Of a DNA stretch of 64,000 nucleotides, positions 44,325-53,672 are shown in pieces. This DNA comes from Cellulosimicrobium terreum (GTDB taxonomy: Bacteria > Actinomycetota > Actinomycetes > Actinomycetales > Cellulomonadaceae), in assembly GCA_014803435.1 (NCBI GenBank), contig JACYFD010000001.1:806001-870000 (forward strand), in the 5' to 3' direction. The notes below the pieces were generated by a model. That model was given only the letters and a program-made list of their open reading frames with translations, was not told where the DNA came from and ran no database searches. Each line of letters opens with the position of its first letter. The stretch's first letter is position 1. The translations under genes and the position numbers were made by a program.

Positions 44325-45593
44325 GTGACCTCGGACGAGCTCAGCGTGCTCGTGGTCGGCGCGAACTATGCTCCGGAACCTACCGGAAATGCGCCGTACA
44401 CGACATCGCTGAGCCGCGGACTCGTGGAGCGGGGTGCCGTCGTCCGCGTCATCACGACCTTCCCGCACTATCCCGAGTGGCGCATCGGTGAAGGGTACGG
44501 CGGGTGGTCCCGCCGGGAGCGCGTCGACGGCGTCGACGTCCTCCGCCTGCGCCACTTCGTCCCCACGAGCCCGACCCCGGTCCGGAGGCTCCTCGCGGAG
44601 CTCAGCTTCGGCCTGCGGGCGTCCGGCGTCCGCTGGCCGACGGCCGACGTCGTGCTGCTCGTGTCGCCGTCGTTGTTCTCCACCGCCGTCGCCATGGCAC
44701 GCCTGCGGGTCGGACGCCGGCTCCGCCGAGGAGGGAGGCGGCCCGGCGTCGTCCTGTGGACGCAGGACCTCTACTCGCTGGGCGTCGAGGAGACGGGGAC
44801 GGCGACGGGTGGACAGGCGCGGGTCGTCCGCGAGGTCGAGAGCTGGGTGGTCCGCGGTGTCGACGGCATCGTCACCATCCACGACCGCTTCGCGGTTCAC
44901 CTGAAGGTCTGTCTCGGCGCCGACGAGCGGGCAGTTCGAACGGTGCGCAACTGGACGCACCTACGGCGCACGGGGTCCGTCGACGTCCCGGCGACGCGTC
45001 GCAGGCTCGGCTGGCCCGACGGCGAGACCGTCGTCCTGCACGCAGGGAACCAGGGGACCAAGCAGGGGCTCGCGAACGTGGTCGAGACGGCGCGGCTCGC
45101 CGACGAGCGCGGGGCCCGCGTCCGGTTCGTCCTCCTCGGCGACGGCAGCCAGCGGACCGCCCTGGAGACCGCGGCCCGGGGGGTGCGCTCGATCCGGTTC
45201 CTCGACCCGCTGCCCGACGACGAGTTCCCCGCGGCGCTCGCGGCCGCGGACATCCTCCTCGTCAACGAGGCCACCGGTGTCGCCGAGATGTCGGTGCCGA
45301 GCAAGCTGACCTCCTACTTCGACGCCGAGCGCCCGGTCGTCGCGGCCACGTCCGCGGCGTCGGTCACCGCGCAGGAGATCGCGGTGTCCGGCGGCGGTGT
45401 CCGGGTCGACGCCGGTCGCCCGGCAGCACTGCTCGACGCGGTGCTCGAGCTCGCCGCCGACCCTGCGCGCTGCCGGTCGCTGGGTGCGGCGGGCGGCCGG
45501 TACCGGCGGGACGTGCTCACGGAGGCGGCGGCAGTCGCGACGTTCCACGAGTGGCTCGAGCAGCACGCGGTCCGGGCCGCGGGACACGGCTGA
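44325..45593 (+). CDS. WbuB/WcaI-like glycosyltransferase
   Basis: 422 aa from GTG 44325. It matches the fucosyl/FucNAc-transferase-like group: LSVLVVGANYAPEPTGNAPYTTSL, TFPHYPEWRIGEGYGGWSRRERVDGVDVLRL, WTQDLYSLGVEETG, HAGNQGTKQGLANVVETA. The donor could be GDP-fucose, given the gmd-fcl genes next door; this is an inference. It is divergent from the acetyltransferase gene with a 43-nt shared region. Confidence 0.9.
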   Translation: MTSDELSVLVVGANYAPEPTGNAPYTTSLSRGLVERGAVVRVITTFPHYPEWRIGEGYGGWSRRERVDGVDVLRLRHFVPTSPTPVRRLLAELSFGLRASGVRWPTADVVLLVSPSLFSTAVAMARLRVGRRLRRGGRRPGVVLWTQDLYSLGVEETGTATGGQARVVREVESWVVRGVDGIVTIHDRFAVHLKVCLGADERAVRTVRNWTHLRRTGSVDVPATRRRLGWPDGETVVLHAGNQGTKQGLANVVETARLADERGARVRFVLLGDGSQRTALETAARGVRSIRFLDPLPDDEFPAALAAADILLVNEATGVAEMSVPSKLTSYFDAERPVVAATSAASVTAQEIAVSGGGVRVDAGRPAALLDAVLELAADPARCRSLGAAGGRYRRDVLTEAAAVATFHEWLEQHAVRAAGHG

Positions 45594-45645
45594 GCAGGGC
45601 TGAGCACGGACAGGCACGGACAGGCGCGGACGACGAGGGGGACGG

Positions 45646-46674
45646 ATGAAGACGGCACTCATCTCCGGCATCACCGGGCAGGACGGGTCGTACCTCGCCG
45701 AGCTGCTGCTCCGCAAGGGCTACGAGGTGCACGGGCTGATCCGGCGCGCCTCCACCTTCAACACGTCGCGCATCGACCACCTGTACCAGGACCCGCACGA
45801 GACGGACGCGCGTCTCTTCCTCCACTACGCCGACCTGTCCGACGGTGCCCGACTCGTGACGCTCCTGTCCCAGATCCGCCCCGACGAGGTCTACAACCTC
45901 GCCGCGCAGTCGCACGTGCGGGTGTCCTTCGACGAGCCGGAGCACACCGCGGACACCACGGGCACGGGTGCGGTGCGGCTCCTCGAGGCCGTGCGGCTCG
46001 CCGGCATCGAGACGCGCTACTACCAGGCGTCGTCGTCCGAGCTGTTCGGCGCGACACCGCCGCCGCAGGACGAGTCGACGCCGTTCCACCCGCGCTCGCC
46101 GTACGCCGCGGCGAAGCTCTACGCCCACTGGATCACGCGGAACTACCGCGAGGCGTACGGGATCTTCGCGGTCAACGGCATCCTCTTCAACCACGAGTCG
46201 CCGCGGCGTGGCCCGACGTTCGTGACCCGCAAGATCACCCGCGCCGTCGCTGCCATCAGCGCGGGACGTCAGGAGCACGTCTACCTCGGGAACCTCGATG
46301 CCGTCCGCGACTGGGGCTACGCCGCCGAGTACGTCGAGGGCATGTGGCGCATGCTCCAGGCGGACCGGCCGGACGACTACGTGCTCGCCACCGGCGTCGG
46401 CATGACGGTCCGCGAGTTCCTCGAGGAGTGCTTCTCCCACGCAGGGCTGCGCTGGGAGCAGCACGTACGTCTCGACGAGCGCTACCTGCGTCCCGCGGAG
46501 GTGGACGCGCTCGTCGGGGACGCGAGCAAGGCGCGCGCCGAGCTCGGCTGGAAGCCCACGGTGACGGGACCCGAGCTGGCGCGGATCATGGTCGACGCCG
46601 ACGTCGAGGCGCTCCGGCACGCGGGGTCGCCCTGGATCGACGAGGTCGCGCTCGCGACCTGGGCCGCGCCGTGA
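45646..46674 (+). CDS. gmd: GDP-mannose 4,6-dehydratase
   Basis: 342 aa SDR enzyme. [20 protein letters not shown] is the NADP site, [34 protein letters not shown] the catalytic region with YxxxK, and [16 protein letters not shown] the GDP-mannose binding loop. It makes GDP-4-keto-6-deoxymannose for fcl. Its stop overlaps the fcl start by 4 nt. Confidence 0.96.
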   Translation: MKTALISGITGQDGSYLAELLLRKGYEVHGLIRRASTFNTSRIDHLYQDPHETDARLFLHYADLSDGARLVTLLSQIRPDEVYNLAAQSHVRVSFDEPEHTADTTGTGAVRLLEAVRLAGIETRYYQASSSELFGATPPPQDESTPFHPRSPYAAAKLYAHWITRNYREAYGIFAVNGILFNHESPRRGPTFVTRKITRAVAAISAGRQEHVYLGNLDAVRDWGYAAEYVEGMWRMLQADRPDDYVLATGVGMTVREFLEECFSHAGLRWEQHVRLDERYLRPAEVDALVGDASKARAELGWKPTVTGPELARIMVDADVEALRHAGSPWIDEVALATWAAP

Positions 46675-47666
46675 CGGTCGTGGACGAGCGCGACGGCGTC
46701 GCGTACACGCCCGGGCCGCTGGACCGGGACGCGCCCTTCTACGTCGCAGGCCACCGTGGGCTCGTGGGATCGGCGGTCTGGCGCCGCCTCGAGCGGGCCG
46801 GTTTCGAGCGGCTCGTCGGTCGCACGTCTGCGGAGCTCGACCTCACCGACCGGGACGGCGTGCGCGCGTTCTTCGACCGCGAGCGCCCTCGCTACGTCGT
46901 GCTCGCCGCGGCCAAGGTCGGTGGGATCCTCGCCAACGCCACCTACCCCGTGGACTTCCTGAGCGAGAACGTACGGATCCAGGTCAACGTCCTGGACGCG
47001 GCTCGCGCGCACGGCGTCGAGCGCCTGCTCTTCCTCGGCTCGTCCTGCATCTATCCACGTCTGGCGCCGCAGCCGATCGTCGAGGAGTCGCTGCTCACGG
47101 GCCACCTCGAGCCGACGAACGAGGCGTACGCGATCGCCAAGATCGCCGGCATCCTCCAGGTGCAGGCCGTGCGGCGCCAGGACGGGCTCCCGTGGATCTC
47201 GGCCATGCCCACCAACCTCTACGGTCCCGGCGACAACTTCTCCCCGACAGGCTCGCACGTGGTGCCCGCCCTCGTCCGCCGGTACGACGACGCCGTGCGG
47301 TCCGGGGAGCGTGACGTCACCAACTGGGGGACGGGCACACCCCGACGCGAGCTCCTGCACAGCGACGACATGGCCGACGCGTGCCTGCACCTCCTGGAGC
47401 ACCACGACGGTCCGACGCACGTCAACGTCGGTACGGGCAGCGACCTGACCGTCGCGGAGCTCGCGGCCACCGTGGCGGACGTCGTCGGCTACACCGGCGC
47501 CACCTCCTGGGACGTCGACAGGCCCGACGGTGCCCCCCAGAAGCTGCTCGACGTGTCTCGGCTGCGCGCGACCGGCTGGGAACCGGCGATCACGCTGCAG
47601 GAGGGGCTCGGGCGCGTCGTCGAGTGGTACCGGGCCAACCGGGGTGCGGTGCGCACCTCGACCTGA
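46671..47666 (+). CDS. fcl: GDP-L-fucose synthase
   Basis: 331 aa from GTG 46671. [16 protein letters not shown] is the NADP-binding motif, [22 protein letters not shown] the active-site Ser/Cys region and YAIAKIAG the YxxxK motif. It epimerises and reduces the gmd product to GDP-L-fucose. The N-terminal extension of about 25 residues is longer than usual and may not all be translated. It gives the EPS a fucose donor. Confidence 0.95.
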   Translation: MTVVDERDGVAYTPGPLDRDAPFYVAGHRGLVGSAVWRRLERAGFERLVGRTSAELDLTDRDGVRAFFDRERPRYVVLAAAKVGGILANATYPVDFLSENVRIQVNVLDAARAHGVERLLFLGSSCIYPRLAPQPIVEESLLTGHLEPTNEAYAIAKIAGILQVQAVRRQDGLPWISAMPTNLYGPGDNFSPTGSHVVPALVRRYDDAVRSGERDVTNWGTGTPRRELLHSDDMADACLHLLEHHDGPTHVNVGTGSDLTVAELAATVADVVGYTGATSWDVDRPDGAPQKLLDVSRLRATGWEPAITLQEGLGRVVEWYRANRGAVRTST

Positions 47667-47765
47667 ACCGCGGGCGACGCGCGCCGTCACGTGGCCCGTG
47701 CGACAGTGGACAGCGTCTGGCACAGCGTCAGCGGTGGTGGTTCGGCCGACCACGGGAGGGCACCG

Positions 47766-49367
47766 ATGGAACTCGCCGACTACCTGAGCCTGCTCCGCAA
47801 GCGGTGGGTCTCGGTCGCGGTGCTCGGGATCGTCGGTGCCCTGCTGGGTGGCGCGCTGTCGTTCGTGACGACCCCGACGTACTCTGCCCGTTCCCAGGTC
47901 TTCGTCTCCGTGCAGGGGTCGGACTCCACGACGGACCTGCTGCAGGGGTCGAACTTCACGGTGCGCCAGGTGAAGTCCTACACCGAGCTCGTGACGAGCC
48001 CACGGGTCCTCGACCCGGTCGTCGAGGAGCTCGGGCTCGCTGAGGACGCGTCGTCCCTCGCGGCACGCGTGCGCGCGGAGTCACCCCTCGACACCGTGCT
48101 CATCAACGTGATCGCGACGGACGAGTCGCCGCGGCTCGCCGCCGACCTCGCGAACGCCACGGCGCGGTCGCTCGCCGAGGTGGTCGGTGAGCTGGAGACG
48201 CCCGCCGGAGCGGGCGAGTCACCGGTCCAGATCAGCACGGTGCGGTCCGCGACCGTCCCCGAGTCGCCGTCGTCCCCGAACACCCGCCTCAACGTCGCGC
48301 TCGGGCTCGTGCTGGGTCTCGTCGTCGGTGTGGTGCTCGCGGTCCTGCGCGAGGTGCTCGACACCCGGGTCCGGTCCCGCGCGGACGTCGAGAGCGTCAC
48401 CGGCGCGGCGGTTCTCGGCGTGATCGGCTACGAGGAGGACGCCCCGGAGCATCCGCTGATCGTCCAGGAGTCGCCGAAGTCGCCAAGAGCGGAGGCGTTC
48501 CGTCGCCTGCGCACGAACCTGCAGTTCCTGGAGTTCGACGGCGGTGCGAGGACGATCGTCATGACGTCGTCGCTCCCCGGCGAGGGCAAGACGACGACGA
48601 GCATCAACCTCGCGATCACGCTCGCGGACGCGGGGTCCCGGGTCGTGCTGGTCGACGCGGACCTTCGACGCCCGTCCGTGGCCGACTACCTGGGGATCGA
48701 GGGCTCGGTCGGGCTCACGACGGTGCTCATCGGCCGGGTCGGGCTGGAGGACGCGACCCAGCGGTGGGGCAACGGGAACCTCGACGTCATCGCGGCCGGA
48801 CAGGTCCCGCCCAACCCCAGCGAGCTCCTCGGCTCGACCTCGATGGCCGACCTGCTGACCCGGCTGGGGGCGGAGTACGACGTCGTCGTCGTGGACACGC
48901 CCCCGCTCTTGCCGGTGACCGATGCCGCCGTGCTCGCCACTCTGGCCGGGGGTGCGATCCTCGTGGTCGGTACGGGGACGGTGCACCGCGCGCAGCTCGG
49001 CGATGCGCTGGACGCGTTGAGGTCCGTCGGCGCACGTGTCCTCGGCACGGTCGTCAACCGCGTGCCGGTGCGCCGCGACGGACGCGGGTCGTACGGGTAC
49101 TCCTACTACGAGTACGCGAGCGAGCCCGCGGCGTCGGCCCGTTCCGGGCAGTCACGGGTGCGTCACTTCTCGCGCCACCGCAAGTCGGACCGCACCGAGG
49201 CAGCGCCGCCGCCGCCTCCTCCTCCACCTCCGCCGCCGGTCACGATCCCCGCACATCTCGACGACGACTCCCTGGACGACGTCGAGCCGGACCTGCCGTC
49301 GGGCGAGTTTCCGTTCTCGCAGGTCTCGTCCCCGGGTGCCGCGGGGTCGCCGCGTGACGGTCGGTGA
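47766..49367 (+). CDS. Wzz/BY-kinase chain-length regulator (polysaccharide co-polymerase)
   Basis: 533 aa from ATG 47766, preceded by GGGAGGG. The N-terminal Wzz domain has two membrane helices (about 15-35 and about 175-195) flanking an extracytoplasmic region. The cytosolic BY-kinase has Walker A LPGEGKTTTS (about 270-279), A' VVLVDADLRRPS and Walker B VVVVDTPPLL. A Tyr cluster (GSYGYSYYEYASEP, about 442) is the expected autophosphorylation site. It is followed by a run of 11 prolines and an acidic tail. It controls EPS chain length. Confidence 0.92.
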   Translation: MELADYLSLLRKRWVSVAVLGIVGALLGGALSFVTTPTYSARSQVFVSVQGSDSTTDLLQGSNFTVRQVKSYTELVTSPRVLDPVVEELGLAEDASSLAARVRAESPLDTVLINVIATDESPRLAADLANATARSLAEVVGELETPAGAGESPVQISTVRSATVPESPSSPNTRLNVALGLVLGLVVGVVLAVLREVLDTRVRSRADVESVTGAAVLGVIGYEEDAPEHPLIVQESPKSPRAEAFRRLRTNLQFLEFDGGARTIVMTSSLPGEGKTTTSINLAITLADAGSRVVLVDADLRRPSVADYLGIEGSVGLTTVLIGRVGLEDATQRWGNGNLDVIAAGQVPPNPSELLGSTSMADLLTRLGAEYDVVVVDTPPLLPVTDAAVLATLAGGAILVVGTGTVHRAQLGDALDALRSVGARVLGTVVNRVPVRRDGRGSYGYSYYEYASEPAASARSGQSRVRHFSRHRKSDRTEAAPPPPPPPPPPPVTIPAHLDDDSLDDVEPDLPSGEFPFSQVSSPGAAGSPRDGR

Positions 49368-49914
49368 CGGTCGCGGGTCTGGTGCGGGGGCCGACGGCCT
49401 GGGACCGTTCGCACGGCCCGTCGTCGTGCCGGCGGTGCTGATCGCACTCCTCGTCGGGGCGTGCTCTGGCCCGCCAGGTCCCGAGGCGCAGCAGGAGCGG
49501 TCGGGGGAGACCAGCGCCTCCCCGGTCCCCGCGGATCCCGAGGAGTACGCCGAGCTCGTCGTGGCGGAGACGAACTCCGTCCGCGCGACGGAAGGTCGCG
49601 CGCCGCTCGCGACGGACACCTGCGCCCTCGGCGCGGCGAGCACCCGAGCCGCCGACCTCGTGGGGAGCGCGACGCTCGTCCATGCTCCGCTGGACCCGGT
49701 CCTGACGGCGTGCGACCCCCCGTCGGCGACCGCCGCGGAGAACCTGAGCCGTGGGGCGGCGACGCCCGCCGAGGTCGTCGACGCGTGGTTGGGTTCGCCC
49801 GCGCACCGGGCGAACCTGCTCGATCCGGCACTGACGTCGGTCGGGGTCGCCTGCGTGCTCGACGACGTCGACGGCGAGGAGGAGATGCTCTGCTCCCAGG
49901 TGTTCCTGGGGTGA
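49354..49914 (+). CDS. CAP/SCP-domain lipoprotein
   Basis: 186 aa from GTG 49354, overlapping the kinase gene by 14 nt. Lipobox LVGAC puts the lipidated Cys at 37 after a signal helix. The CAP domain is seen in ELVVAETNSVRATEGRAPLATDTCALGAASTRAADL, AENLSRGAATPAEVVDAWLGSPAHRANLLDPALTSVGVAC. CAP proteins bind lipids or act as secreted proteins of mostly unknown role; the translational overlap suggests a link to EPS assembly. Confidence 0.85.
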   Translation: MTVGDGRGSGAGADGLGPFARPVVVPAVLIALLVGACSGPPGPEAQQERSGETSASPVPADPEEYAELVVAETNSVRATEGRAPLATDTCALGAASTRAADLVGSATLVHAPLDPVLTACDPPSATAAENLSRGAATPAEVVDAWLGSPAHRANLLDPALTSVGVACVLDDVDGEEEMLCSQVFLG

Positions 49915-49916
49915 GG

Positions 49917-51047
49917 TTACGCCCGCTCGAGCCGGACCATCACCTCGTAGTGCGACGTGTGCGGGAACATGTCGAGGACGCGCGCCTGCTGCGGCCGTAG
50001 CGACGGCATGAGCGCGAGGTCGCGCGCGAGGGACGTCGCGTTGCAGCTCGAGTAGACGACGTGCTGCACGTCCGAGCGCTCGAGCCACGTGGCGAGCGAC
50101 TCGCCGATCCCGCGCCGCGGCGGGTTGACGACCACGAGCTCCGGCTGCGCCTCCACGGGTTGCGCGAGCGCGAAGGCGGTCGCGTCGCCCGCACGGAACG
50201 TCGTCCGGTCGAGCCCGGCGTCTCGTGCGGTGAGCCGCGCGCTCGTAACGGCCTCGACGCTGGTCTCGACCCCGACGACGTCGCGGTCCGGCCCTGCGAC
50301 GTGCAGGGCGAACCCGCCCACCCCGCAGTACAGGTCCCAGACCGAGGAGGGTGCGGCGTCGTCCACCCAGGTGCGACCCTGCCGGTACAGCGCGGCGGCG
50401 ACCTCGGTGTTCGTCTGGAAGAAGCTCTGCGGGCGCAGGTGCAGGTCGATCCCGTTGACGCGCATGCCGAGCGTCTCGGTCTCGGTGAGGAGGATCTCCG
50501 TCTCGCCCTCGACGACGGCCTTGTGCTCGGGATGGATGTTCGCGGACACGACGCGCAGCGCGGGCAGCGCGGCGAGCAGCGTCGGCAGGTGCTTGCGGAT
50601 CCGCGGCACCGACTCGGTGGAGCGAAGGACGAAGCGGGCCATGAGGTCGCCGGCGGGGGAGAGCGTGACGAGGACGTACTTGAGCTCGCCGCGGCGGGCG
50701 TGCACGTCGTACGGGGTGAGGCGGGCACGGGACACGAGCTCGGCGAGCGGGGCGAACGACTCCTGCATCACCAGCGGGTAGAGCGGGCAGTCGGTGAGGT
50801 CGACGCCGCCGTCCTCGGCGAGGATGCCGAGCACGGGCGCCTCGACCGTGCCGGTGACGACCATCTTCGCCTTGTTGCGGAAGCCGGCCTCGGCGGACGG
50901 TACGGGGTCGAGCCACCGCAGGTCCGGTGCGAGGGGGTCGAGCAGGCCGGCGCAGTGCTGCTGCTTGTCGGCGAGCTGGGCGTCGTACCGCTGGTCCAGG
51001 AGCGTGCACGACCGGCACCGCCAGGCGTCGAAGTGGGAGCACTGCAC
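49917..51047 (-). CDS. rlmC: 23S rRNA (uracil-5-)-methyltransferase, RlmC type
   Basis: 376 aa from GTG 51047. The Cys-rich N-terminus (CSHFDAWRCRSC) is the Fe-S ligand set, the SAM motif is DLYCGVGGFALHV, NPPRRGIGESL follows and the catalytic Cys is in VYSSCNATSLARDL. The absence of a TRAM domain and the length fit RlmC, which methylates U747 in E. coli 23S rRNA, more than RlmD. Its stop is 3 nt from the CAP gene stop (convergent). An upstream frame extension over operator DNA is not coding. Confidence 0.88.
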   Translation of the reverse strand: MQCSHFDAWRCRSCTLLDQRYDAQLADKQQHCAGLLDPLAPDLRWLDPVPSAEAGFRNKAKMVVTGTVEAPVLGILAEDGGVDLTDCPLYPLVMQESFAPLAELVSRARLTPYDVHARRGELKYVLVTLSPAGDLMARFVLRSTESVPRIRKHLPTLLAALPALRVVSANIHPEHKAVVEGETEILLTETETLGMRVNGIDLHLRPQSFFQTNTEVAAALYRQGRTWVDDAAPSSVWDLYCGVGGFALHVAGPDRDVVGVETSVEAVTSARLTARDAGLDRTTFRAGDATAFALAQPVEAQPELVVVNPPRRGIGESLATWLERSDVQHVVYSSCNATSLARDLALMPSLRPQQARVLDMFPHTSHYEVMVRLERA

Positions 51048-51085
51048 CCTTCCGAGTCTACGGACGCGGACGGGTCCGACGTTCG

Positions 51086-51167
51086 TGGGAGCGCTCCCTT
51101 GTGCGTGGGAGCGCTCTTCGATACGGTCGATGGCAGCGCTCCCACGACGGTCGTGGCAGCGCTGTTC
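51086..51167 (+). promoter_or_regulatory. Promoter with four CelR/CebR-like operators
   Basis: Four copies of a 14-bp palindrome are present: TGGGAGCGCTCCCT (51086), TGGGAGCGCTCTTC (51106), TGGCAGCGCTCCCA (51131) and TGGCAGCGCTGTTC (51154). They match the TGGGAGCGCTCCCA operator of LacI-family CelR/CebR regulators. TTGTGC (51099-51104) and TACGGT (51122-51127) with a 17-nt spacer fit a sigma-70-type promoter, with operators in and around it. It precedes the glucanase gene. Confidence 0.8.
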
Positions 51168-51226
51168 GGCGTGCGATCCACGCCCGATCACGGTTCCGAC
51201 GACGTAACCGAACGAGGAGTGTTCCG

Positions 51227-52864
51227 ATGCGCAAGCCAGCACGAGTCTGGGCCGCGGTGTGCGTGGCCGCACTCGCTGCCACCGGGGCGGTGACCGCGAC
51301 CGCGACGGCCGCGACCGCCGTCCCCGTCACCATCCCCCTGACCATCACCAACGACGCCGGCCGAGGACCGGTGTACCTGTACGTGATCGGCGAGAACCTG
51401 CAGAACGGCGACATGGGGTACGCCGACGCCTCGGGTGCGTTCCATCCGTGGCCCGACGCCGGCCCCCAACCCGTGCCCGCGCCCGACGCGTCGATCCCCG
51501 GCCCGGCCGCAGGCCAGCAGACGACCATCCGGCTGCCCAAGCTCTCGGGCCGCGTGTACTTCTCCTACGGGAAGAAGCTGTCGTTCAGCGTCGTGAACGA
51601 CGGGCGCCTGGTGCAGCCCGCGGTCCAGAACCCGACGGACCCCAACCGCGACATCCTGTTCAACTGGACCGAGTACACGCTCAACGACGCCGGCCTGTGG
51701 ATCAACAGCACGCAGGTCGACTTCTTCTCCGCGCCGTACCAGGTGGGGCTGAAGAAGACGGACGGCTCGGTCATCAGCACCGGGATGCTGAAGCCCGACG
51801 GGTTCAACCGGTTGTTCTCCGACCTCGCCGCGACGCCCGGCGGATGGGGGAACCTGGTGCAGCGCGCGCCCGACGGCAGCGTGCTGCGGGCGCTCAACCC
51901 GAGCCACGGGCTCGGCGTCGGGCTCATCCCGCCGGCGGTCATGGACGGCTACGTCAACCGCGTCTGGGACCACTACCGCACGCGCGACCTGGTGGTCCGG
52001 CCGTTCGGCTACGACCAGTCGGTCGTGTACACCGGCCGGGTGGTCGGGGAGCGGATGCGGTTCACGGGTGGTGCGGGTCAAGAGGTCGCGTCGTTCGCCA
52101 AGCCGTCCGCCGACAGCATCTTCGGGTGCCACAAGGACCTGCTCGCCCCGAACGACCAGGTCGTCGGACCGATCGCGCGCACCCTGTGCGCCGGGTTCAA
52201 CCGCACGACCCTCCTCACCAACCCGAACCAGCCCGACCAGGGCAACGCCGGGTTCTACCAGGACTCGGTCACGAACTACTACGCGAAGAACGTCCACGCG
52301 CAGATGGTCGATGGCAAGGCCTACGCCTTCGCGTTCGACGACGTCGGCGCACAGGAGTCGCTCGTCCACGACGGCAACCCGACCGCCGCGTACATCTCCC
52401 TGGACCCGTTCTCGGGCTCGGCACGGCCGATCGGGGCCGGCGGCGGTTCCGTCGAGAACCCCGGCGGCGGTGGCTTCGTCGGGACCGGCACGATCCGGGC
52501 GACCAACGGCATGTGCGTCGACGTCCCCTGGGCGGACCCCGCCAACGGGAACCAGGTCCAGATCGTGGGCTGCAACGGCAACGCGGCGCAGTCGTGGGAC
52601 CGCCGCGCAGACGGCACCGTGCGCGCGCTCGGGAAGTGTCTCGACGTCGCCGGGGGTGCCACCGCGGGCGGCACCAGGGTCCAGCTCTGGGACTGCAACG
52701 GCACGGCCGCGCAGAAGTGGTCGTACGTCGCCGGGACGAAGGAGCTGCGCAACCCGCAGTCCGGCAGGTGCCTCGATGCCGCGGGCGGCGCACCCCTGCA
52801 CGACGGCCAGAAGCTGATCATCTGGGACTGCTGGGGCGGCCCCGGGCAGAAGTGGACCCTCTGA
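51227..52864 (+). CDS. Secreted GH64 beta-1,3-glucanase with ricin-B lectin domain
   Basis: 545 aa from ATG 51227 after GAGGAG. A signal peptide (about 1-30, ending around TAATA) precedes a GH64 thaumatin-like catalytic domain (about 31-405). Glu149 (NWTEYTL) and Asp165 (QVDFF) are spaced 16 residues apart, as the catalytic Glu154 and Asp170 of the Streptomyces laminaripentaose-producing glucanase. The C-terminal 125 residues form a ricin-type beta-trefoil (CBM13) with three QxW repeats (QSW, QKW, QKW). It cleaves beta-1,3-glucan, for example fungal walls. Four CelR-like operators suggest repression until oligosaccharide is present. Confidence 0.93.
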   Translation: MRKPARVWAAVCVAALAATGAVTATATAATAVPVTIPLTITNDAGRGPVYLYVIGENLQNGDMGYADASGAFHPWPDAGPQPVPAPDASIPGPAAGQQTTIRLPKLSGRVYFSYGKKLSFSVVNDGRLVQPAVQNPTDPNRDILFNWTEYTLNDAGLWINSTQVDFFSAPYQVGLKKTDGSVISTGMLKPDGFNRLFSDLAATPGGWGNLVQRAPDGSVLRALNPSHGLGVGLIPPAVMDGYVNRVWDHYRTRDLVVRPFGYDQSVVYTGRVVGERMRFTGGAGQEVASFAKPSADSIFGCHKDLLAPNDQVVGPIARTLCAGFNRTTLLTNPNQPDQGNAGFYQDSVTNYYAKNVHAQMVDGKAYAFAFDDVGAQESLVHDGNPTAAYISLDPFSGSARPIGAGGGSVENPGGGGFVGTGTIRATNGMCVDVPWADPANGNQVQIVGCNGNAAQSWDRRADGTVRALGKCLDVAGGATAGGTRVQLWDCNGTAAQKWSYVAGTKELRNPQSGRCLDAAGGAPLHDGQKLIIWDCWGGPGQKWTL

Positions 52865-52889
52865 CCGGCTGACTGGGCTGACGTTCTGA

Positions 52890-52948
52890 CGAGATGCGAG
52901 AAGGTGCTGCCCGGGCCGGGTGCCCCGGCAGCACCTTCTCGCATCTCG
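52890..52948. terminator. Strong hairpin after the glucanase gene
   Basis: Bases 52890-52911 pair perfectly with 52927-52948 (22 bp) around a GC-rich 15-nt loop that can pair further. It lies 25 nt after the glucanase stop. Confidence 0.8.
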
Positions 52949-53034
52949 ACGCCGGACCGGTCGGGTGGCCACCGTTGCGCGAGCGTTCACTCCCCGTTCG
53001 GCCCTCGGCTCCCTGCCCGTGCGAGCCTGCGCAG

Positions 53035-53259
53035 ATGACAGCCGACGAGGCACGTGAGATCGACGTCGTGGTGCAACGCATCACCGAACGCTTCCCCGGG
53101 ATGGGCGCGGCCGACGTCCGCGCGCAGGTCCTGGCCGAGCTCGAGTCATTCGGCGACGCGCACGTGCGCGACTTCGTGCCCGTGCTCGTGGAGAACGCCG
53201 TGATGGACACCCTCCGCGCGTCGACGGACCCGACTCCCGTCGTGCCGCCGGACGAGTGA
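53035..53259 (+). CDS. Small helical protein (three-helix bundle dimerization type)
   Basis: 74 aa from ATG 53035. The sequence EIDVVVQRITERFPGMGAADVRAQVLAELESFGDAHVRDFVPVLVENAVMDTLR is entirely helical and matches a small actinobacterial family annotated as a three-helix-bundle dimerization domain. Function is unknown. It lies alone between the glucanase terminator and tRNA-Lys. Confidence 0.78.
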   Translation: MTADEAREIDVVVQRITERFPGMGAADVRAQVLAELESFGDAHVRDFVPVLVENAVMDTLRASTDPTPVVPPDE

Positions 53260-53269
53260 TCCGCAGCGG

Positions 53270-53342
53270 TGGGCCCCCCGGGGCTCGAACCCGGAACCTA
53301 CGGATTAAAAGTCCGCAGCTCTGCCAATTGAGCTAGAGGCCC
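53270..53342 (-). tRNA. tRNA-Lys (TTT)
   Basis: 73 nt with acceptor GGGCCTC/GGGGCCC, anticodon loop CTTTTAA (TTT) and a standard T arm. Discriminator A; CCA is not encoded. Confidence 0.96.
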
Positions 53343-53672
53343 GACGCCGGCGCGCGGGCCGGTCGTCGCGTGACACAGGGTACCCGCGGCGCCCGGTCGA
53401 CCCGAGGGGAGCGGCGCGCGGAGGCTCTGCGCAGCAGCGCGGCACGGCACGCGGGCGCGTACCGTACGCGCGTCGTCGGGCGTTGTCGTCGCCGGTCTTG
53501 CTGCGTGAGAAGTTCGCTGAGATCGGGGTGTGGCGCTTGCGCACCCCGCGGACAGTTGCTTGGTTGGAGGGGAACCGAGGAGCTGGTGGGAGGTCGCACC
53601 GACGGCGGGTCGAGCACGACGAACCTGCACGACGTGTCCCATCAGGTCCACCCGGCGACGAGAGGAGCTCTC
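53343..53672. other. Intergenic region before the IscA-fold gene
   Basis: 330 nt with no gene I can support. It must contain promoters for tRNA-Lys (minus) and the downstream gene (plus). AT-richer stretches around 53500-53525 and 53555-53575 are the likeliest promoter sites. Confidence 0.4.
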
